NCBI GenBank assembly: GCA_022559985.1
Contig: JAFJTR010000045.1
Span: 186,001-250,000 of the forward strand
From: Parastagonospora avenae f. sp. tritici 18332-5
Lineage: Eukaryota; Ascomycota; Dothideomycetes; Pleosporales; Phaeosphaeriaceae
Reading direction: 5' to 3'
Length of the DNA: 64,000 nt
The position numbers and the translations under genes were made by a program. Of the stretch, positions 21,193 to 33,986 are shown in pieces; positions within the stretch are counted from its first letter, which is position 1, and every line of letters starts with the position of its first letter. The notes below the pieces were generated by a model. The model did not search any database. It was not told the DNA's origin and was given only the letters and a program-made list of their open reading frames with translations.

Positions 21193-22266
21193 CTACGCAG
21201 CCTGAACATTCAACCCCGCATCGACCTGAATCCGCATCCCTGTCATACTCGTATTCTTCGCCAGCATAACAAACGCATCCGCGCAATCCTGCAAGTCTGC
21301 CTCACGCTTCAGCACCGCTGCGTCTTTGATCTGCTGGATACGCTCGAGCGAGTACTTGTTGCCCTGATGATTTTGTCAGCTTCGTTGCACCAAATTGAGA
21401 AGGATAGTGGCTCACCCATTCCGTCAAAAGCAAACCGGGCAGCACGGTGTTGACACGGATCTCTGGCCCGACGGTCACGGCTAGGCATTTTACGAGTTGG
21501 AATTGTGCAGCTTTGGTTACGGCGTAGGGCATGCTGGAGCCGCCTTGGCCGATTGCCTGTTTGTGTTAGCATTACTTTATCTGGGGAAAAAGTGGGAAGA
21601 AGAGGTGGGATAAAATACCGCAACCGATCCCGTGGTGATCATATGCCCGCCATCAGGATTCGCCTCGAAAGTAGCGCGCGCCTCGGAAAGGAGAGCTTTG
21701 GGCACTTTGACGTTTGCGGACCAGCACTGCAATGAATTAGCATAGCTGTATGCATGATCATGGGAGAGATATGTGAGGACTTACCCGATCCCACTCCTCC
21801 TCACTCATCGAGTCCAAATCCTTCCAATCGCTAAACCTCGTCCATCCCTACTCACACACGCACATTAGCACACCAACCCCCCCTCCCGCAAATCATTCCA
21901 TCTTACAGCATTAGCCAAAATCAGATCCAGCCCACCCAGCTTCTCAATCGCTTCTTGCACCACTCGCTTCGCTTCGGAGGTTTGCGTCATATCTGCTTTG
22001 ATGATAACAGTCTTGACGCCCAACTTCTCACACGCCGCAGCGACCTTTTGCGCGGGCTCGATGCGGTTGAAGTAATTGATTGCAATGTTGCAGCCCTGGG
22101 CCGCGAATGTGGTGCTGAGGAGTTCGCCGAGACCACTACAGTAAATATGTCAGAATTTGCCCTCTCCTTGAGATTTATTCGTAAGCGTGCATGGAATGGG
22201 ATGGTGAGCTACGCACGCCGATCCGCCCGTCACGAGGACGTTGCGGCCTTTGAGATCGTATGGCAT
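21193..22266 (-). CDS. Short-chain dehydrogenase/reductase (SDR)
   Basis: Six exons on the minus strand (22266-22217, 22135-21907, 21847-21785, 21726-21619, 21556-21416, 21363-21193) join in frame to 253 aa. The cofactor site reads VTGGSAGLGE (TGxxxGxG type), split by the first intron. LILANA is the usual NNAG-like strand. The catalytic block is TGSVA ... SSMPYAVTKAA with the YxxxK pair. The C-terminus MTGMRIQVDAGLNVQAA is the typical classical-SDR ending. It catalyses an NAD(P)-dependent oxidoreduction; the substrate cannot be told. The protein is of classical length and looks complete. A TATA-like element lies just upstream of the start. Confidence 0.92.
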
Positions 22267-22312
22267 ATTGTTTTCTCAGCGCTGGAATTGTACTATGAAG
22301 TTTAGTCGGATG

Positions 22313-22323
22313 GTATAAATACT
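22313..22323 (-). promoter_or_regulatory. TATA-like element upstream of the SDR gene
   Basis: On the minus strand the sequence agtatttatac lies about 47 bp upstream of the ATG at 22266. Spacing suggests a very short leader. Pattern match only. Confidence 0.3.
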
Positions 22324-22622
22324 CAGGAGCAAGTGATTTCGAAGTCGTTTGGCGATCAGGAGTATATATTGGTGATTTGGTGGGGCTCCCCATCTGATGT
22401 AAAAGCACCCCCGCCATTCTTACTCACAGCAGCTGTTTGTGGCCTAATACGCTTACCGAGGTACATCAAGATTTGAAAATCCCAAGAAGCAAGCGGAAGG
22501 ATCGTGTACTGCATGAGCCTGAAATGATTATTTATTCGATTGCCGATTTCCAGACATACTCCCTGTCTACTTTTATAACAAAGCGTAGTCTACGGCGTTT
22601 ACATCAACCAAGCCAACATGTC

Positions 22623-25600
22623 TCACATGTTATCGAAATCCAAACCCCAATCATCATCGCCTCCACCGCCCATGGCCATGTCCATGTCCATATCCATGTC
22701 CATGCCCATGCCGCTCATGTCGCCTAGATCCAGATCTGGCAAATTGCCCAGCTCGGTGCCCATGTCGCCCGTTCCTGCATCGCCAGTGCCCATGCCGATG
22801 CTACTCAGATCCAAGCCATCGGGGCCAGTAAGTTCTTCCATACTGCGTTGAAGCGCCTTGTTGTCCATGGCGGTGATATCCTCCGCGATACTCGCGGCAG
22901 CTGCGTCGTCGATCGCTTTGGTGATGTCATCAGGTATGCTTTGGGATTGCATATCACCCATGTTGACGTTAGGGAGATTGAGGACAGGTCCCTGGCCTTG
23001 GAGCGCGTTCTCGGCAATCGAAGACAGTTGTGCTTCGACACGGCGGTGGAGCCGGACGACTGTTTCTGCAGCTAAAGGATCGGTAGCTACAAGAGCTGCC
23101 GCATTGTCGAATTCGTGCTTCAGCATCTCGCGTAAATTCATGCGTGTTCGAGGTGGATTTGATGCGGGAATGGGACTGCTGAGCCAGGCTAGAGGTACAG
23201 GGCTGTCGTCGACAGTTGGCGCGCAGATAATTGAGACGCCAACATCGAGGGCAGCTGCACCATTACTGGCCTCTGTCTGGGCCTTGAGCTCATCGAAAAT
23301 TGCCTTTATGACCTTGCTGGCGCCTAGAATTTTGAGAGATACATACACCTGTCTGTGTGTGTAGCTGGGCGGGTTTGGCTGTATTGACGCCGTGGAAGCC
23401 CACTGTGATAGCTGCTGCACCGTATGGCGTAATGATGTATGCAACGTACTGTTAGGCGCATTCGTCCACTGCTCCAACTCTTTCATTGAGGCAAACATGG
23501 AGCGCTCGCTATAAAGATTGCCCTTGATTGCCTGTATCAGCGGCTCGATGTTGTTCGCTCGGTTAGCGTCGCGGCGTTGGATAGTGCGCAAGCACTTCTC
23601 CAGTCGACTAGAGACTATGCTTACGATAGTGGAGTGCATTGCTTGAGCGTCACCAGAGGATGGAACCGATAGTATGACCTCGCGAAAGATACGAATTATA
23701 GCATCCAAGTCGCTGTGACTTTGTATGAGTGCGTACGAAGACATCCAAATCAAACCACCAATGAGCGACGGAAGTAGGAATGTCTCCATGAGATCTGTAC
23801 AGCATTAGCAGTGTTGCGCAACTCAATACCAAGGCCATTCACATTCTAAACCTCCTTTGACCGACTCAAATGTCAAAATGCCAGCGGACAATGCCATGAC
23901 AGTCTGCTGGAAAAGTGTCGGTACGATGAAATAGAATTCTCGGGGACTGCAGGACGCGAAGACATCATTGCTGAGGCCCTCATTGCCAGCATCGTATAAG
24001 CCCTTCAGCCAATGGCCAAGATGTTTGCTTTGTTCGTCGGTCATCTCATCGGGGAGCATGCTCTGATTGCCCCTGGTCATCAATCGTGCGACAAACGATT
24101 CGGCGCCAATACCGATATCATGGTATGTCAGGTCGTAGCGGTACATGAACGTCATAACAAGGACAAGAACAGCGCCAAACTCATCGTATACAGGTTGGTA
24201 TTCGCCTAGAAAGTTAGCAAACGCGACATGAGTGTATTCAGGAATGCTAACCTTGATCACTGTCGTAATGCCAATCATCCAAGATCTGGCACAAGGGTCG
24301 AAGAATGCTGGCGGGCGAAGTGAATTGAAGAATAACGTCGATAGCTTGGGGCTTCTTGAACAGCAAGCTTGACAGTTGCTTCAGGTACATGGTCATCTGT
24401 GTCTCACATAGATGCGGAATAAACTGAACAACAATTAGCACGTACGGGCTGGGCGGGACCGATTCATACCTCTGCGATCGCACCAACAATAGCGCCAGCG
24501 TTTCCGTCCAGATTGTCGAGTTCGTCGATGTACATGCTGATCTTTTCGAAGTTGCTTTTGCATTGCTCGAGCAGGGTGCTCTTGTCGTATTTGGTTCCAG
24601 GCGGACCCTGCATAGGCGTCTCTCCGAGCAGTCTCTCCACGGTCGCAGTAGTGATGAGCCCGTGCAGTGCGCACGCATTCAGAAAGTCTTGCCTAACATC
24701 AGCTAGCGAGTTGGTGTTGCCCAGCATGTCGTCGAAGCCCTGTGAGAAGGCAGGAAACGCGTTGGGATCAACATGGCTAAGCGCCTGTGTTATGCTGAGT
24801 TCCGCCGTCATGGGGAACATCGATGAGGATATCTGTAGGAGAAGTATGGGTATCTTGTTGATGAGAAAGGACTTCAAGCAGAACATGTTCTGGCTGGGCT
24901 CGCTGCGATACATCGCATTCGCAAGGATGTCGAAGGCAGCAGTGATGAGATCGGTAGCCATGTTTTGGGAGTCAATCTGTACACGTTAGCGGCTGCAACT
25001 GATGGTCAGTGAAATACACACCTTGTACCGTGAGTGTAAGTAATTAATAATAGTGTAGTCGTCCGTAAATGGCCGTGCAACTAGCTGCAAGGTGTCAGTT
25101 ATGAGCCGTACAGTATAGCGGCCACCTACTAATGAGTTCAAGAAAATGTAGAGGCCAGCTCTTGTGTTGATGGTTGGAAGATCCATCACCGCCTCGAGTT
25201 GGAGCGTAGCGACTTCAAGCCCCGCGTCTCCGTTTGTTTCTCCGTTCACAGTGGCAGGTTTATCGTGGAAGTCGTGTTGCTTTTGCGAGATCTCCAGACG
25301 ACTTGCAATCTGTAAGGAATTCTGCGATCCTATGGAGCTATGCGACAGGAACGGGATGAAAGAGGACAGTGACCTCGCGAAGCTTTTGCGCAGATCTAGA
25401 CATCAATCAGTGGTTGTTACCAGACACGTGCTATATTCCTCCAGCCAGCTGAGACATGATCACACGTAAAAGTTTGCCTACCTTTGATCTGGTGTTTGTT
25501 CAAGATATTGAGCATCTTCTGGTTTTCGATTACGCCAACCACGAGCATACCAAGCCCCTCTCTGACATTAATGGACTGCTGCTGCGGTTGCTGCTGGATA

Positions 25601-26094
25601 CCAGCCATGGCTTGGATCATGGTGTCGCTCGTATGTGAAGTGACCATAGTCTGCATCCATCGTGTCACAACGACAAGCGTGTGCAAGCCTTCGGTGCTGT
25701 TCACCGGGCGTTCCTCCGCCTGGAAAGCCTTGGAGAGGCGGTGAAAGACGATTTCCTCCAGTTCAGGGGGATTGTGCCATCCGGAATTTTTCGATGATCC
25801 ATCATCACCAGTTTTAGGTAGTCGGTCCTTTGAGTACTGGAAAGCTGAAGATAGGACGTCTGACGCGTCCACTTTCTTCAAAGCCAGTAGTCTTTCAAGA
25901 TAGACGATCACTCGTGGATCGACACTGCTAGCATTCGCAGCGCGTGGGCGTAAAAGTAACCCAGCAATCTTCAGGCCGGGGAGAGGTGACTTCGCGTGCA
26001 ACTGTGCGGCTGCTGCGTCGAACAAATCAGGCTGAATCCGACGTTCAATGCATCGGTCCAAGAAGAGCGTCCACTCTTTGATCATCAAAGCCAT
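22623..26094 (-). CDS. NUT1: Mediator complex subunit 5 (Med5/Nut1)
   Basis: Seven exons on the minus strand (26094-25482, 25395-25130, 25084-25022, 24976-24470, 24423-24252, 24205-23843, 23794-22623) give 1051 aa. All junctions keep frame and the introns are about 45-87 nt. The opening MALMIKEWTLFLDRCIERR matches fungal Med5, and the body is helical and Leu-rich, as expected of this tail-module subunit. The protein links gene-specific activators to RNA polymerase II. The C-terminal tail is acidic and repetitive: a (MD)n run near 22660-22720 followed by a DDDWGLDFDNM end, which is characteristic of Pezizomycotina orthologues. No lesions seen. Confidence 0.9.
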
Positions 26095-26939
26095 GTTCCA
26101 TTAGCGATACGCGACGGTGCCAAGGGTGTCTTGACAGCTGAAAGAATAAATTAGAACGATGGGTGGGAAGAAGAATGGTGTTCGTGGCTTTGCAGATCAC
26201 TGTTCCTTGCTTGGCAGGGACGCACACAATGGGGCCGGTGCACCAGCACGAACCCCGGAACTTTAGCCGAGGGCCGCTATATCTTTTGGGCAGGACAGTT
26301 CGGCGTTGTCTCAGTGGACGCACTATGTACTCGACACAAATCGAGTAATTACCGCAAGCCACTCTGCTGCTTTTTCGCCATGGTCTGTCGGATGTTGCCA
26401 TGCCGGCGATTGGCTTGCTCGTGTCAGTCAAGACGCACTGATTGGTCCATATTGCTTTTCCAGCTGCTGTCAAACTTGACGACACACGGGTCGGTCGCAT
26501 TGAACACGGGCGCGCGGAATCATTCAGGGATTGAGCTCTACTTGTAACGTGCCAGCAGCTGGGCCGAGGACATTGCTATCTACGGGAAGGAGTAGCAGGC
26601 GTTTGATACAATAGCAAAGGCTTGAGTGATGAACTTTATGATGTATTAGACCGCACTAATGCTCACGATATGCCTCCCTAACCACCAACAAACATATGGT
26701 ATAGTAGAATCCAGTATCTGCCTCCGCGATTGTCTCATAGCATTGTTGAGTACCTGTGAGTTCACGCCGCCTCCGAGGCTGCTGCCGTGTAACCCGACCA
26801 CTGTCAGCCTCGTATCCCGAGATCCCCGCAGCCCACGCGATTCCATTGACTTATGCACGACATCGCGCACGACTCAGCGCGTCGCATCCGTATCTGGGTG
26901 TCGATCATCGCTGTAAGATGCAAAATCCAAACCCTGCCT
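26095..26939. other. Intergenic between Med5 and the next minus-strand gene
   Basis: This should hold the Med5 promoter (upstream of 26094) and the 3' end of the next gene's transcript region. Short frames here have no recognisable features. Confidence 0.4.
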
Positions 26940-27689
26940 TCATGATGCGCGCCGACGAGCATCGAGCGATTGATCCTCTGCTTCCGGGGCTCTTGCGCCC
27001 AACATCCAATCTTCCATTGCTAGCCACTGACTCCAAGTCTTCTCGGCGCCCTCAATCTCAGCCAGTTGGACATCCTGTAGCGGCTTGAGGAAGGGGACCG
27101 ATTCGTGCGGTGACATGTCGTACTGGCATTTGACCTTTGCCCATCCCACGCTCTTTGCCGTGAACAGGTAATTTCGGCGCTCGCACTCGTGCACGGGCCC
27201 CACGCCTTTCTTCCAATCGTCGCCGAAGAAGCCGTGCATGATGCCTTCCTTGTCCATGCCCGTGATAATAAGACGTCGAATGAACGGAACCAGAGACACC
27301 CAGGCTGGGGCAGGTTGGCCCCGGGAGTTCAATACGGGACCTTGTCGTGGCCATGGTTGGTTGTATGCAGCTGGGCCCGAACTATGAGCGAGCGGTCCTG
27401 AGGAATTGTGTAGTGGGTTCGTAGTCCATTGGAACGGGAGGCAGATGTTGATGAGGGCTGCGACAGCTTGTACACCGTTGTCATGCTGTGCGTGGTCTAG
27501 GAAGAATCTCTGACATGACTGGTATGCGGGGTGCCATTCGAAGATGTCGAATTGTGGTACCGAAGCATTACTCTGGCCCGGGGATCCACCAGATGATGTG
27601 CTCGCATTGCCGGCAAAAGTTCCTCCTCTTGCATTGAACGTGGGGTAGCCTGCGGGAAAATTGGTGGTGAATCCTGGCAGGCCGCTCAT
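26940..27689 (-). CDS. Conserved fungal protein, sometimes labelled 'Ilp apoptosis inhibitor'
   Basis: An intronless 249-codon frame. The first 50 residues are Gly/Ser/Asn-rich and variable. Conserved text follows: FDIFEWHPAYQSCQRFFLDHAQHD, a helical segment (VAALINICLPFQW), SLVPFIRRLIITGMD, HGFFGDDW, HECERRNYLFTAKS and WSQWLAMEDWMLG. I remember a Pezizomycotina family with this pattern that databases sometimes name after an apoptosis inhibitor; I know of no direct proof of that role. Length and ends agree with the family. No membrane segments or signal peptide. Confidence 0.8.
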   Translation of the reverse strand: MSGLPGFTTNFPAGYPTFNARGGTFAGNASTSSGGSPGQSNASVPQFDIFEWHPAYQSCQRFFLDHAQHDNGVQAVAALINICLPFQWTTNPLHNSSGPLAHSSGPAAYNQPWPRQGPVLNSRGQPAPAWVSLVPFIRRLIITGMDKEGIMHGFFGDDWKKGVGPVHECERRNYLFTAKSVGWAKVKCQYDMSPHESVPFLKPLQDVQLAEIEGAEKTWSQWLAMEDWMLGARAPEAEDQSLDARRRAS

Positions 27690-29332
27690 GGTGAGATTGT
27701 TATTTACTGTGAGGAAAAATTGTTAGCGCTGCGAATTGTTTCGAAGACCGCAGAGGTCATCTAATATATGTCAAACTCACTTGTACCACAGCAACGACTA
27801 TGAGACCCAGAGGAGACGGCGCCGTTTGATTAGCGAGCGTTGAAAGTAGTTAAGGGCCCAAGGGTCCCAAGCTAATGAAGTAATGGAGTCAATGACGACA
27901 GCACGAAGCGAATATTACAAGACTGTGCTGCTATTCGGTACCGAGAGATGAGGACTTGAAGTGAACGGGCGCATACAGAGATTTATACTCGCGATGTCAG
28001 CGATGAGGCTCCAGTACATGTATGGGGTGGCTGTCGGTGGGCGCCGCCAGCTTACTTTGCGTGTGTTTATTGAAGCGCTCGACAACTTTTTGGAATGATC
28101 CTTGTGTTGATCAGATCGAGCCACAACTCGCCTCTATTGCATCCTTCCTGGGCCCAGGACGGCGACCCGGGCCAATAGGCGGCTGCGCGAAGTTAGTCTC
28201 AGCGGAGGTACCCTAGAGATGGTGGCTTCGCGGTGATGGTTCACGCCAAAAGGTAGTGTGCACAATTGCGGAAGCTCCGTGTTGTTGATCGTCGGCGAAA
28301 ATCTGTCGAATGCGCACTTTCGTTGGTTGCAGGCTGTACGCGCCTCAGCTGCTGACTGCCCTCCTTTTTGTGATCTCTCCTCCGGTGCTTTGCGAGGATG
28401 ATGCGAAGATGCAGAGAAAGCCGGTGTGCCCGAGGCGCAAACCTGCCCTACCGATCGAGACCCATCGAAGCCGGATGCCCACCAGCCTTTGCGAGAGGAC
28501 TACACCCCCCAGTCATGTGCTGTCATGTTAATCGAGGAAAAGGCCCAGGCCTGACGGGCGCCTGTGGCGTTAGACTGGTTCCTGCCGCGTTGGCGATGTT
28601 TGGGCGTCGGGCGGCTGCCTGGAGACCCCTCATGCAAGCGCATCCGCTCTACGACACTGGTATCGAGTCAAGCCATAGAAACAGATCTTGTCGCCGATCT
28701 TCACGCCTCTGTGAGGCTGCACAAGATTCGCTATCGTCGTACGACATGCGACTATTCGATGCCAAAGCAATCGTTGAAGCAAGTCGCCCGCCATGGAGGC
28801 ATCCCATTGCGGAAGGTATTACGTTCGCCGTGTCGGGTCAGCGCCGCAACTTCCCTCTAAGATGGGTATTTGCTTTTCCATCTGCAACGCATCCATATCT
28901 CCATCCCAGCTAGCCAGGGAACAGTCTAAGTGCATGCACTGCCATTCAAGCCGGCCGGAGGAGTTTGTACGAATCGCGATACGGCACCAAGCCCGGTGTC
29001 AGATATCATATCGATTTCAGAACGGAGACTCCACAGTTCGATATTCATGTAAGATGTCGAATTGCTTCCGTTCTCCTTTAGTCGGTCAATGACGAACTAT
29101 GATATCTGAATATGGCCACCGCTCTGCTATAGACGTTGGTGGTGGTGTAGCTTGTCTGGTTGCTAAAGTCAGACCCTGCAGGCCCAAGCGAGAAACGAGG
29201 CGATGATGTAACGAGCATGAGCCGAACATATCCACGCGCGTCCCTCCTGTCAGTATCGTGGCTGTGTCTCCGCTGCATCGTAGATCCAGATCCGTCTCAT
29301 CTATGCACAAGATGGTTCACAATATCTCTACC
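27690..29332. other. 1.6-kb gap with no supported gene
   Basis: The largest frame (28398-28913, plus) is Arg/Cys/Pro-rich without conserved features and overlaps two other comparable frames, so I do not call it. The region should include the promoters of the flanking divergent genes. Confidence 0.4.
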
Positions 29333-30701
29333 ATGGCGCAGACTACCTTTTCCTTAGCTTCACGCACCAAGGCATGTCTTGAGCACTGTTGCACAAACAC
29401 AAAAAAACGCCCACGTTGACCCTTGCAGCTTGCCAATGGCTTATCGATGCCCACCATCCACCTGGGCGTCTACCTGACGTCCGGGAAGGAGACGTACCAG
29501 GCTGTCCGAAGCGCGCTAGAGGTATGCGTTACCTGTTCCTGTAAAGCCCCACCAGTTAGCAAGACACTGATACAGCTAGGTTGGATATCGCGGGTAAGGA
29601 ACTAGAATGCCACTGTCCGCCACACCATTGACGACGACGCTATAGGATAGACTCAGCTCAGATGTATCACAATGAGCAGGAGTCTGGAAAAGCAGTGCTG
29701 GATTTCTTGTCCAGTGAGCAGAACACACAGGGTCTCAGACGTCAAGACATCCACTTCACGTCGAAACTGGCTTCGAATGGGTCATATGATGCGGCTAGAA
29801 AAGCCATTAAGCAGTCGGTCAAAGAATGTGGCCTTGGCTATATTGATCTCTTCCTGCTCCATTCCCCATATGGTGGCAAGAAGGCGCGACTTGACAGCTG
29901 GAGAGCTGTGGAAGACGCAATCGATGTCGGCGAGGTGAAGATTGGAGGCGTCAGCAACTACGGGGTCAAGCATGTAAGCTACCTCGAAGTTCCCCGACCG
30001 TTGCCCCGTTCTAGCCCGGACTGCGCCTCTACTCTGGTTGACGACGTGCAGCTGGAGGCATCAAAGTTGTTGTGCCACCACTTTTGGAGCTGACTGCGAG
30101 TGCCTCTGCTTTTGTCATTCAGTCTCATCAAGGCAACGCCGGACTTCACAGGCGTCTACTCCCGTGTTCCTATGTCCAGTCACTTCGCTGACACAGCTAC
30201 AGCTTCAAGAGCTATTGGACTCGAGTCCGCGCATCCGGCCTGCGGTCAACCAAGTCGAGGTGCACCCATTCAATACGCGGAAGGACATCACTTCCTTTTG
30301 CGCGGAACATGACATTGTTGTTGAGGCATATGCGCCGCTTGTCCGGGCCTTGCGCATGAAGCACCCGGCCATTGTGTCTCTTGGGAAGAAGTACTCGTGC
30401 ACGCCGGGGCAACTGCTCGTCCGATGGAGTCTGCAACATGGCTACGTGCCCCTGCCGAAGAGCGTCAAGAGGGCGCGGATCATGGAGAATGCCGAAATTG
30501 GGGGGTTCAAGATCGACGATGACGACCTGGCGAAGATGGATCAACTCGACGAATATCTAGTGACTGGTAAGTGTTCCCTAAGTCTGCCGACGTAGACGAG
30601 GCAAGCGAAGTCGGCGACGCCATGGCATCCGATATTGGCATATCGAACCCTTTACTAACATTGCTCGCGCAACAGACTGGGACCCTACAGACTGCGAGTA
30701 A
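29333..30701 (+). CDS. Aldo-keto reductase
   Basis: Proposed exons are 29333-29371, 29429-29521, 29580-29593, 29646-29973, 30203-30566 and 30676-30701. They join in frame to a protein of about 287 aa beginning MAQTTFSLASRTK and ending VTDWDPTDCE. The catalytic tetrad is visible: Asp and Tyr in GIDSAQMYHNE, Lys in FTSKLAS, His in LLHSPYG. The NADPH-binding PLPKSV loop near the end is also present. It reduces aldehydes or ketones in the cytosol; the substrate is unknown. Three oddities: the first intron has a GC-AG border (AAG|gcatgt), exon 3 is only 14 nt, and the fourth intron is long for this window (229 nt). An in-frame ATG at 29312 is an alternative start. Confidence 0.88.
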
Positions 30702-31539
30702 GAGTGGTGGGAGCAGCGCGGACGTGGGGGTGGTGAGATGGGATGGGTGGACGTCGGAGATGTGGGATATGTGCGACATTGGCAGGGCTGTATGGAGACC
30801 CGACACAATGGTAGACATTGCAGCAGAATCCAGATGGTACAGTACAGTTCATGGACATGAGCAGCCCACGGAAGGCCCGATGTAGGATGCACGCAGCACA
30901 CCGGAGATGTGTCGCGTGCATGGTAAAGTGCATTCCTCCTGTCTGCGCCGCCGAGAACAGCGACAGGGTCTGCGAGCTTTAGCCTCCCGCGGGGTCGCTC
31001 AACCACGCGCGAGGCCGTCTCTCCACGGCTCCCACCTAAGTCTCAAAGCGCAACGTAACCGCCCGACCGCGCCGACCATCGGCTCGCCCTCACTACACTC
31101 TCCTGGGCGGCAGACTCACCCATGAAATGACGCCGCTCAATTACACCAGCCTGAGTAGCCGTGAGCGGCCGCAGCCCGCGCGAACTTCACGTGCAGCCGC
31201 CCCCGCGACGCCTCTGATTGGCTGCGCGTCCTTATCAGCATCAAAGTACACAATGGCTTTGCATAGCAACTACTGCCTGGCCACTGAGAGCATCTGCCCG
31301 GACGCAATCGCTCGCCCACTGACGTGATAGAAATCGCATCTGCTTGCTTTTGGACTGACACTGCAAACCAACCCCGCCAGCTGCTGGAAGCTCTGCTAGC
31401 TAGCTGCTCGCGCGCCTTCTATTATATATACGGCCTCTTCTTTCCTTTGTCCACAGTTTCTGTCACACAACTCGACTTTACAACATTCCTCAATCTTCTT
31501 CCAGACATCCATACCCAGAACTTACCATACTTCTGCACA
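30702..31539. other. Promoter region of gdhA
   Basis: No gene seen. The last 200 bp are pyrimidine-rich and include a strong TATA run, fitting a highly expressed downstream gene. Confidence 0.45.
31423..31430 (+). promoter_or_regulatory. TATA box of gdhA
   Basis: tatatata lies 110 bp upstream of the gdhA ATG and is followed by a CT-rich stretch, the usual layout of strong fungal promoters. Confidence 0.5.
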
Positions 31540-33199
31540 ATGTCTGAGCCTGAATTTGAGCAAGCCTACAAGGGTACGCGCTTCTACACATGTTGAGCCA
31601 TTGGGACTTGCTTCGTCCTCGAACAAGGCTCAATTGCGCTCAGCAGCTTCACGCCACCTAGCTAACTCCCCCCAGAGCTTGCCTCCACCCTCGAGGGCTC
31701 CACCATCTTCCAGAAGAACCCCGAGTACAAGAAGGCTCTCGAGGTCGTCTCCATTCCCGAGCGCATCATCCAGTTCCGCGTTGTCTGGGAAGATGACAAG
31801 GGCAACTGCAATGTCAACAAGGGCTACCGCGTTCAATTCAACTCTGCCCTCGGTCCCTACAAGGGCGGTCTCCGATTGCACCCCACAGTCAATCTGTCCA
31901 TTCTCAAGTTCTTGGGTTTCGAGCAGATCTTCAAGAATGCCCTTACCGGCCTGAACATGGGCGGTGCTAAGGGAGGATGCGACTTCGACCCCAAGGGCAA
32001 GTCCGACAACGAGATCCGCAAGTTCTGCGTCTCTTTCATGAGGGAGCTCAGCAAGCACATCGGTAAGTCCTGCCCTCAGCGTTCGTCCTTCTAGACCCTG
32101 GCGGGGCATGCAGCCTTCAGCAATGTCCCTGCATGCGGCTCCGACAGCAGACCAACAGGAGCTCCCGGGCCTATCTAGCCCTATCTCCTCGTTAATCTGG
32201 AGTGCGCGCCGTCGACGCAGCTAGGCTGATCAATGGGACTCTAGTGGGACATTTTACTTACGTAAATCTACAGGTGCGGATACCGACGTGCCAGCGGGCG
32301 ATATCGGCGTCGGCGGACGTGAGATCGGATACCTCTTTGGAGCATACAGGGCAGAGCGCAACCGCTGGGAGGGTGTTCTTACCGGCAAGGGAGGGGCCTT
32401 TGGTGGCAGCTTGATCCGCCCAGAGGCCACCGGTTACGGTCTCGTCTACTATGTCGATCACATGATCAACTACGCTTCCGGCGGAAAGGAGTCGTTCAAG
32501 GGCAAGCGCGTTGCTCTGTCTGGCTCCGGAAACGTCGCTCAGTACGCTGCTCTCAAGATCATCGAGCTTGGTGGCACGGTCATCTCCCTCAGTGACAGCA
32601 AGGGTGCCCTCATTGCTGAGGACGACAAGGGCTTCACCCCCGAGATCATCAACCAGATCGCTGCTCTGAAGCTCGAGCGCAAGGCCCTGACTGCGCTTGA
32701 CAACCACAGCTTCCGCTGGGTCGAGGGAGCCCGCCCATGGAAGGAGGTCGGCAAGGTTGACATTGCTCTCCCTTCAGCGACTCAGAACGAGGTTTCTGAG
32801 GATGAGGCCAAGGCTCTCATTGCCTCTGGCGCCAAGTTCATCGCCGAAGGCTCCAACATGGGCTGCACACAGGAGGCCATTGAAGTCTTTGAGGCTCACC
32901 GTCGCGAGAAGAAGGGCGAGGCCATCTGGTACGCACCCGGAAAGGCCGCCAATGCCGGTGGTGTCGCCGTCTCCGGTCTCGAGATGGCCCAGAACTCCCA
33001 GCGCCTGTCATGGACTGCTGAGGAGGTCGACGAGAAGCTCAAGGGCATCATGAAGCAGTGCTTCGAGAACTGCCTCGAGACCGCCAAGGAGTACATCACC
33101 CCTGCTGAGGGCGAGTTCCCATCTCTTGTCGGCGGTGCCAACGTCGCTGGCTTCCGCAAGGTCGCTGCCGCCATGCAGGCCCAGGGTGACTGGTGGTGA
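31540..33199 (+). CDS. gdhA: NADP-specific glutamate dehydrogenase
   Basis: Three exons (31540-31573, 31676-32062, 32274-33199) give 448 aa, the usual length of the hexameric fungal enzyme. Introns are 102 and 211 nt. The substrate loop GPYKGGLRLHP, the catalytic-lysine motif NMGGAKGGCDFDPKG and the Rossmann turn SGSGNVAQYAA are intact. The tail KVAAAMQAQGDWW is the expected end. It makes glutamate from 2-oxoglutarate and ammonium with NADPH in the cytosol, the main ammonium assimilation step. Codon use is strongly biased to C-ending codons compared with neighbours, a sign of high expression. Confidence 0.97.
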
Positions 33200-33986
33200 A
33201 CGGCTCGCACTTAAGCGCAGCAAAGACCTTCTCTGTACAATGATACCTCACGATACCTTCATTTTGGCACGGCGTTCTAGGATAAACTGGACGCACAAAT
33301 GCCCCTTGTAAATAGATACCAAACAATTCCAAGAATGAAAAATCTCACACAACACCACCTTTGAACACAACCTTCAACGGCGCTGTCGCGAACTTGCTCA
33401 AGTTTTTCTCTTCACAAAAGTCTAGATGCCCTCATCCCCCACTTCCCGAGCTACGTCACCACCCGCTTACCATTTCCATGCACGTTCATCTGATAAGATT
33501 TCACAACCCAATGACACGAGATCAAGTCCCACTATGCCATCTTCGGTCCACGCTCTGGAAAAGCAAGAGCAAAAGCCCGGAAAACAAATCCTGCCTGCGG
33601 ATATTTTTGTTTTCAGCGCCTTCGTTACCGCTAGAGGTTAGCGCGTGACACATCGCATAAGAGCGCCGTGGTACGGGTTACTCGATGCCTACACCTGAGA
33701 TCAATGCTGCGGCGGGCGTGCGTGGGCGGGCCGAGAACGGTGGTCGATGTCGGAGGCGGATGGAGTCGGGTTGTGCAGGGTGGGTGTTCGGGTGGGGTAG
33801 GGATGGTAGGGTCATGTGAGGAGGGCACAACTGCAAAAGAGGATAGTAAACCTTATTGTTTTCATTTGTGAATTTGATACATGCTTGTATTTTGCGCGAT
33901 GGTAAGAGCAATGTGTGCGCAATACGTGCGCGATCATGAAGCTTGCACATTCCTGTCCTTGAACTGATCGCACTTCTCCTTCTGGT
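33200..33986. other. Intergenic after gdhA
   Basis: Contains the gdhA 3' region and a G/T-rich patch at about 33700-33800. No gene recognised. Confidence 0.4.

Noticed and set aside
28398..28913. 171-codon plus-strand frame in a large gap
   Set aside because: Composition is Arg/Cys/Pro-heavy with no conserved text, and two similar frames overlap it; no start context or splice partners.
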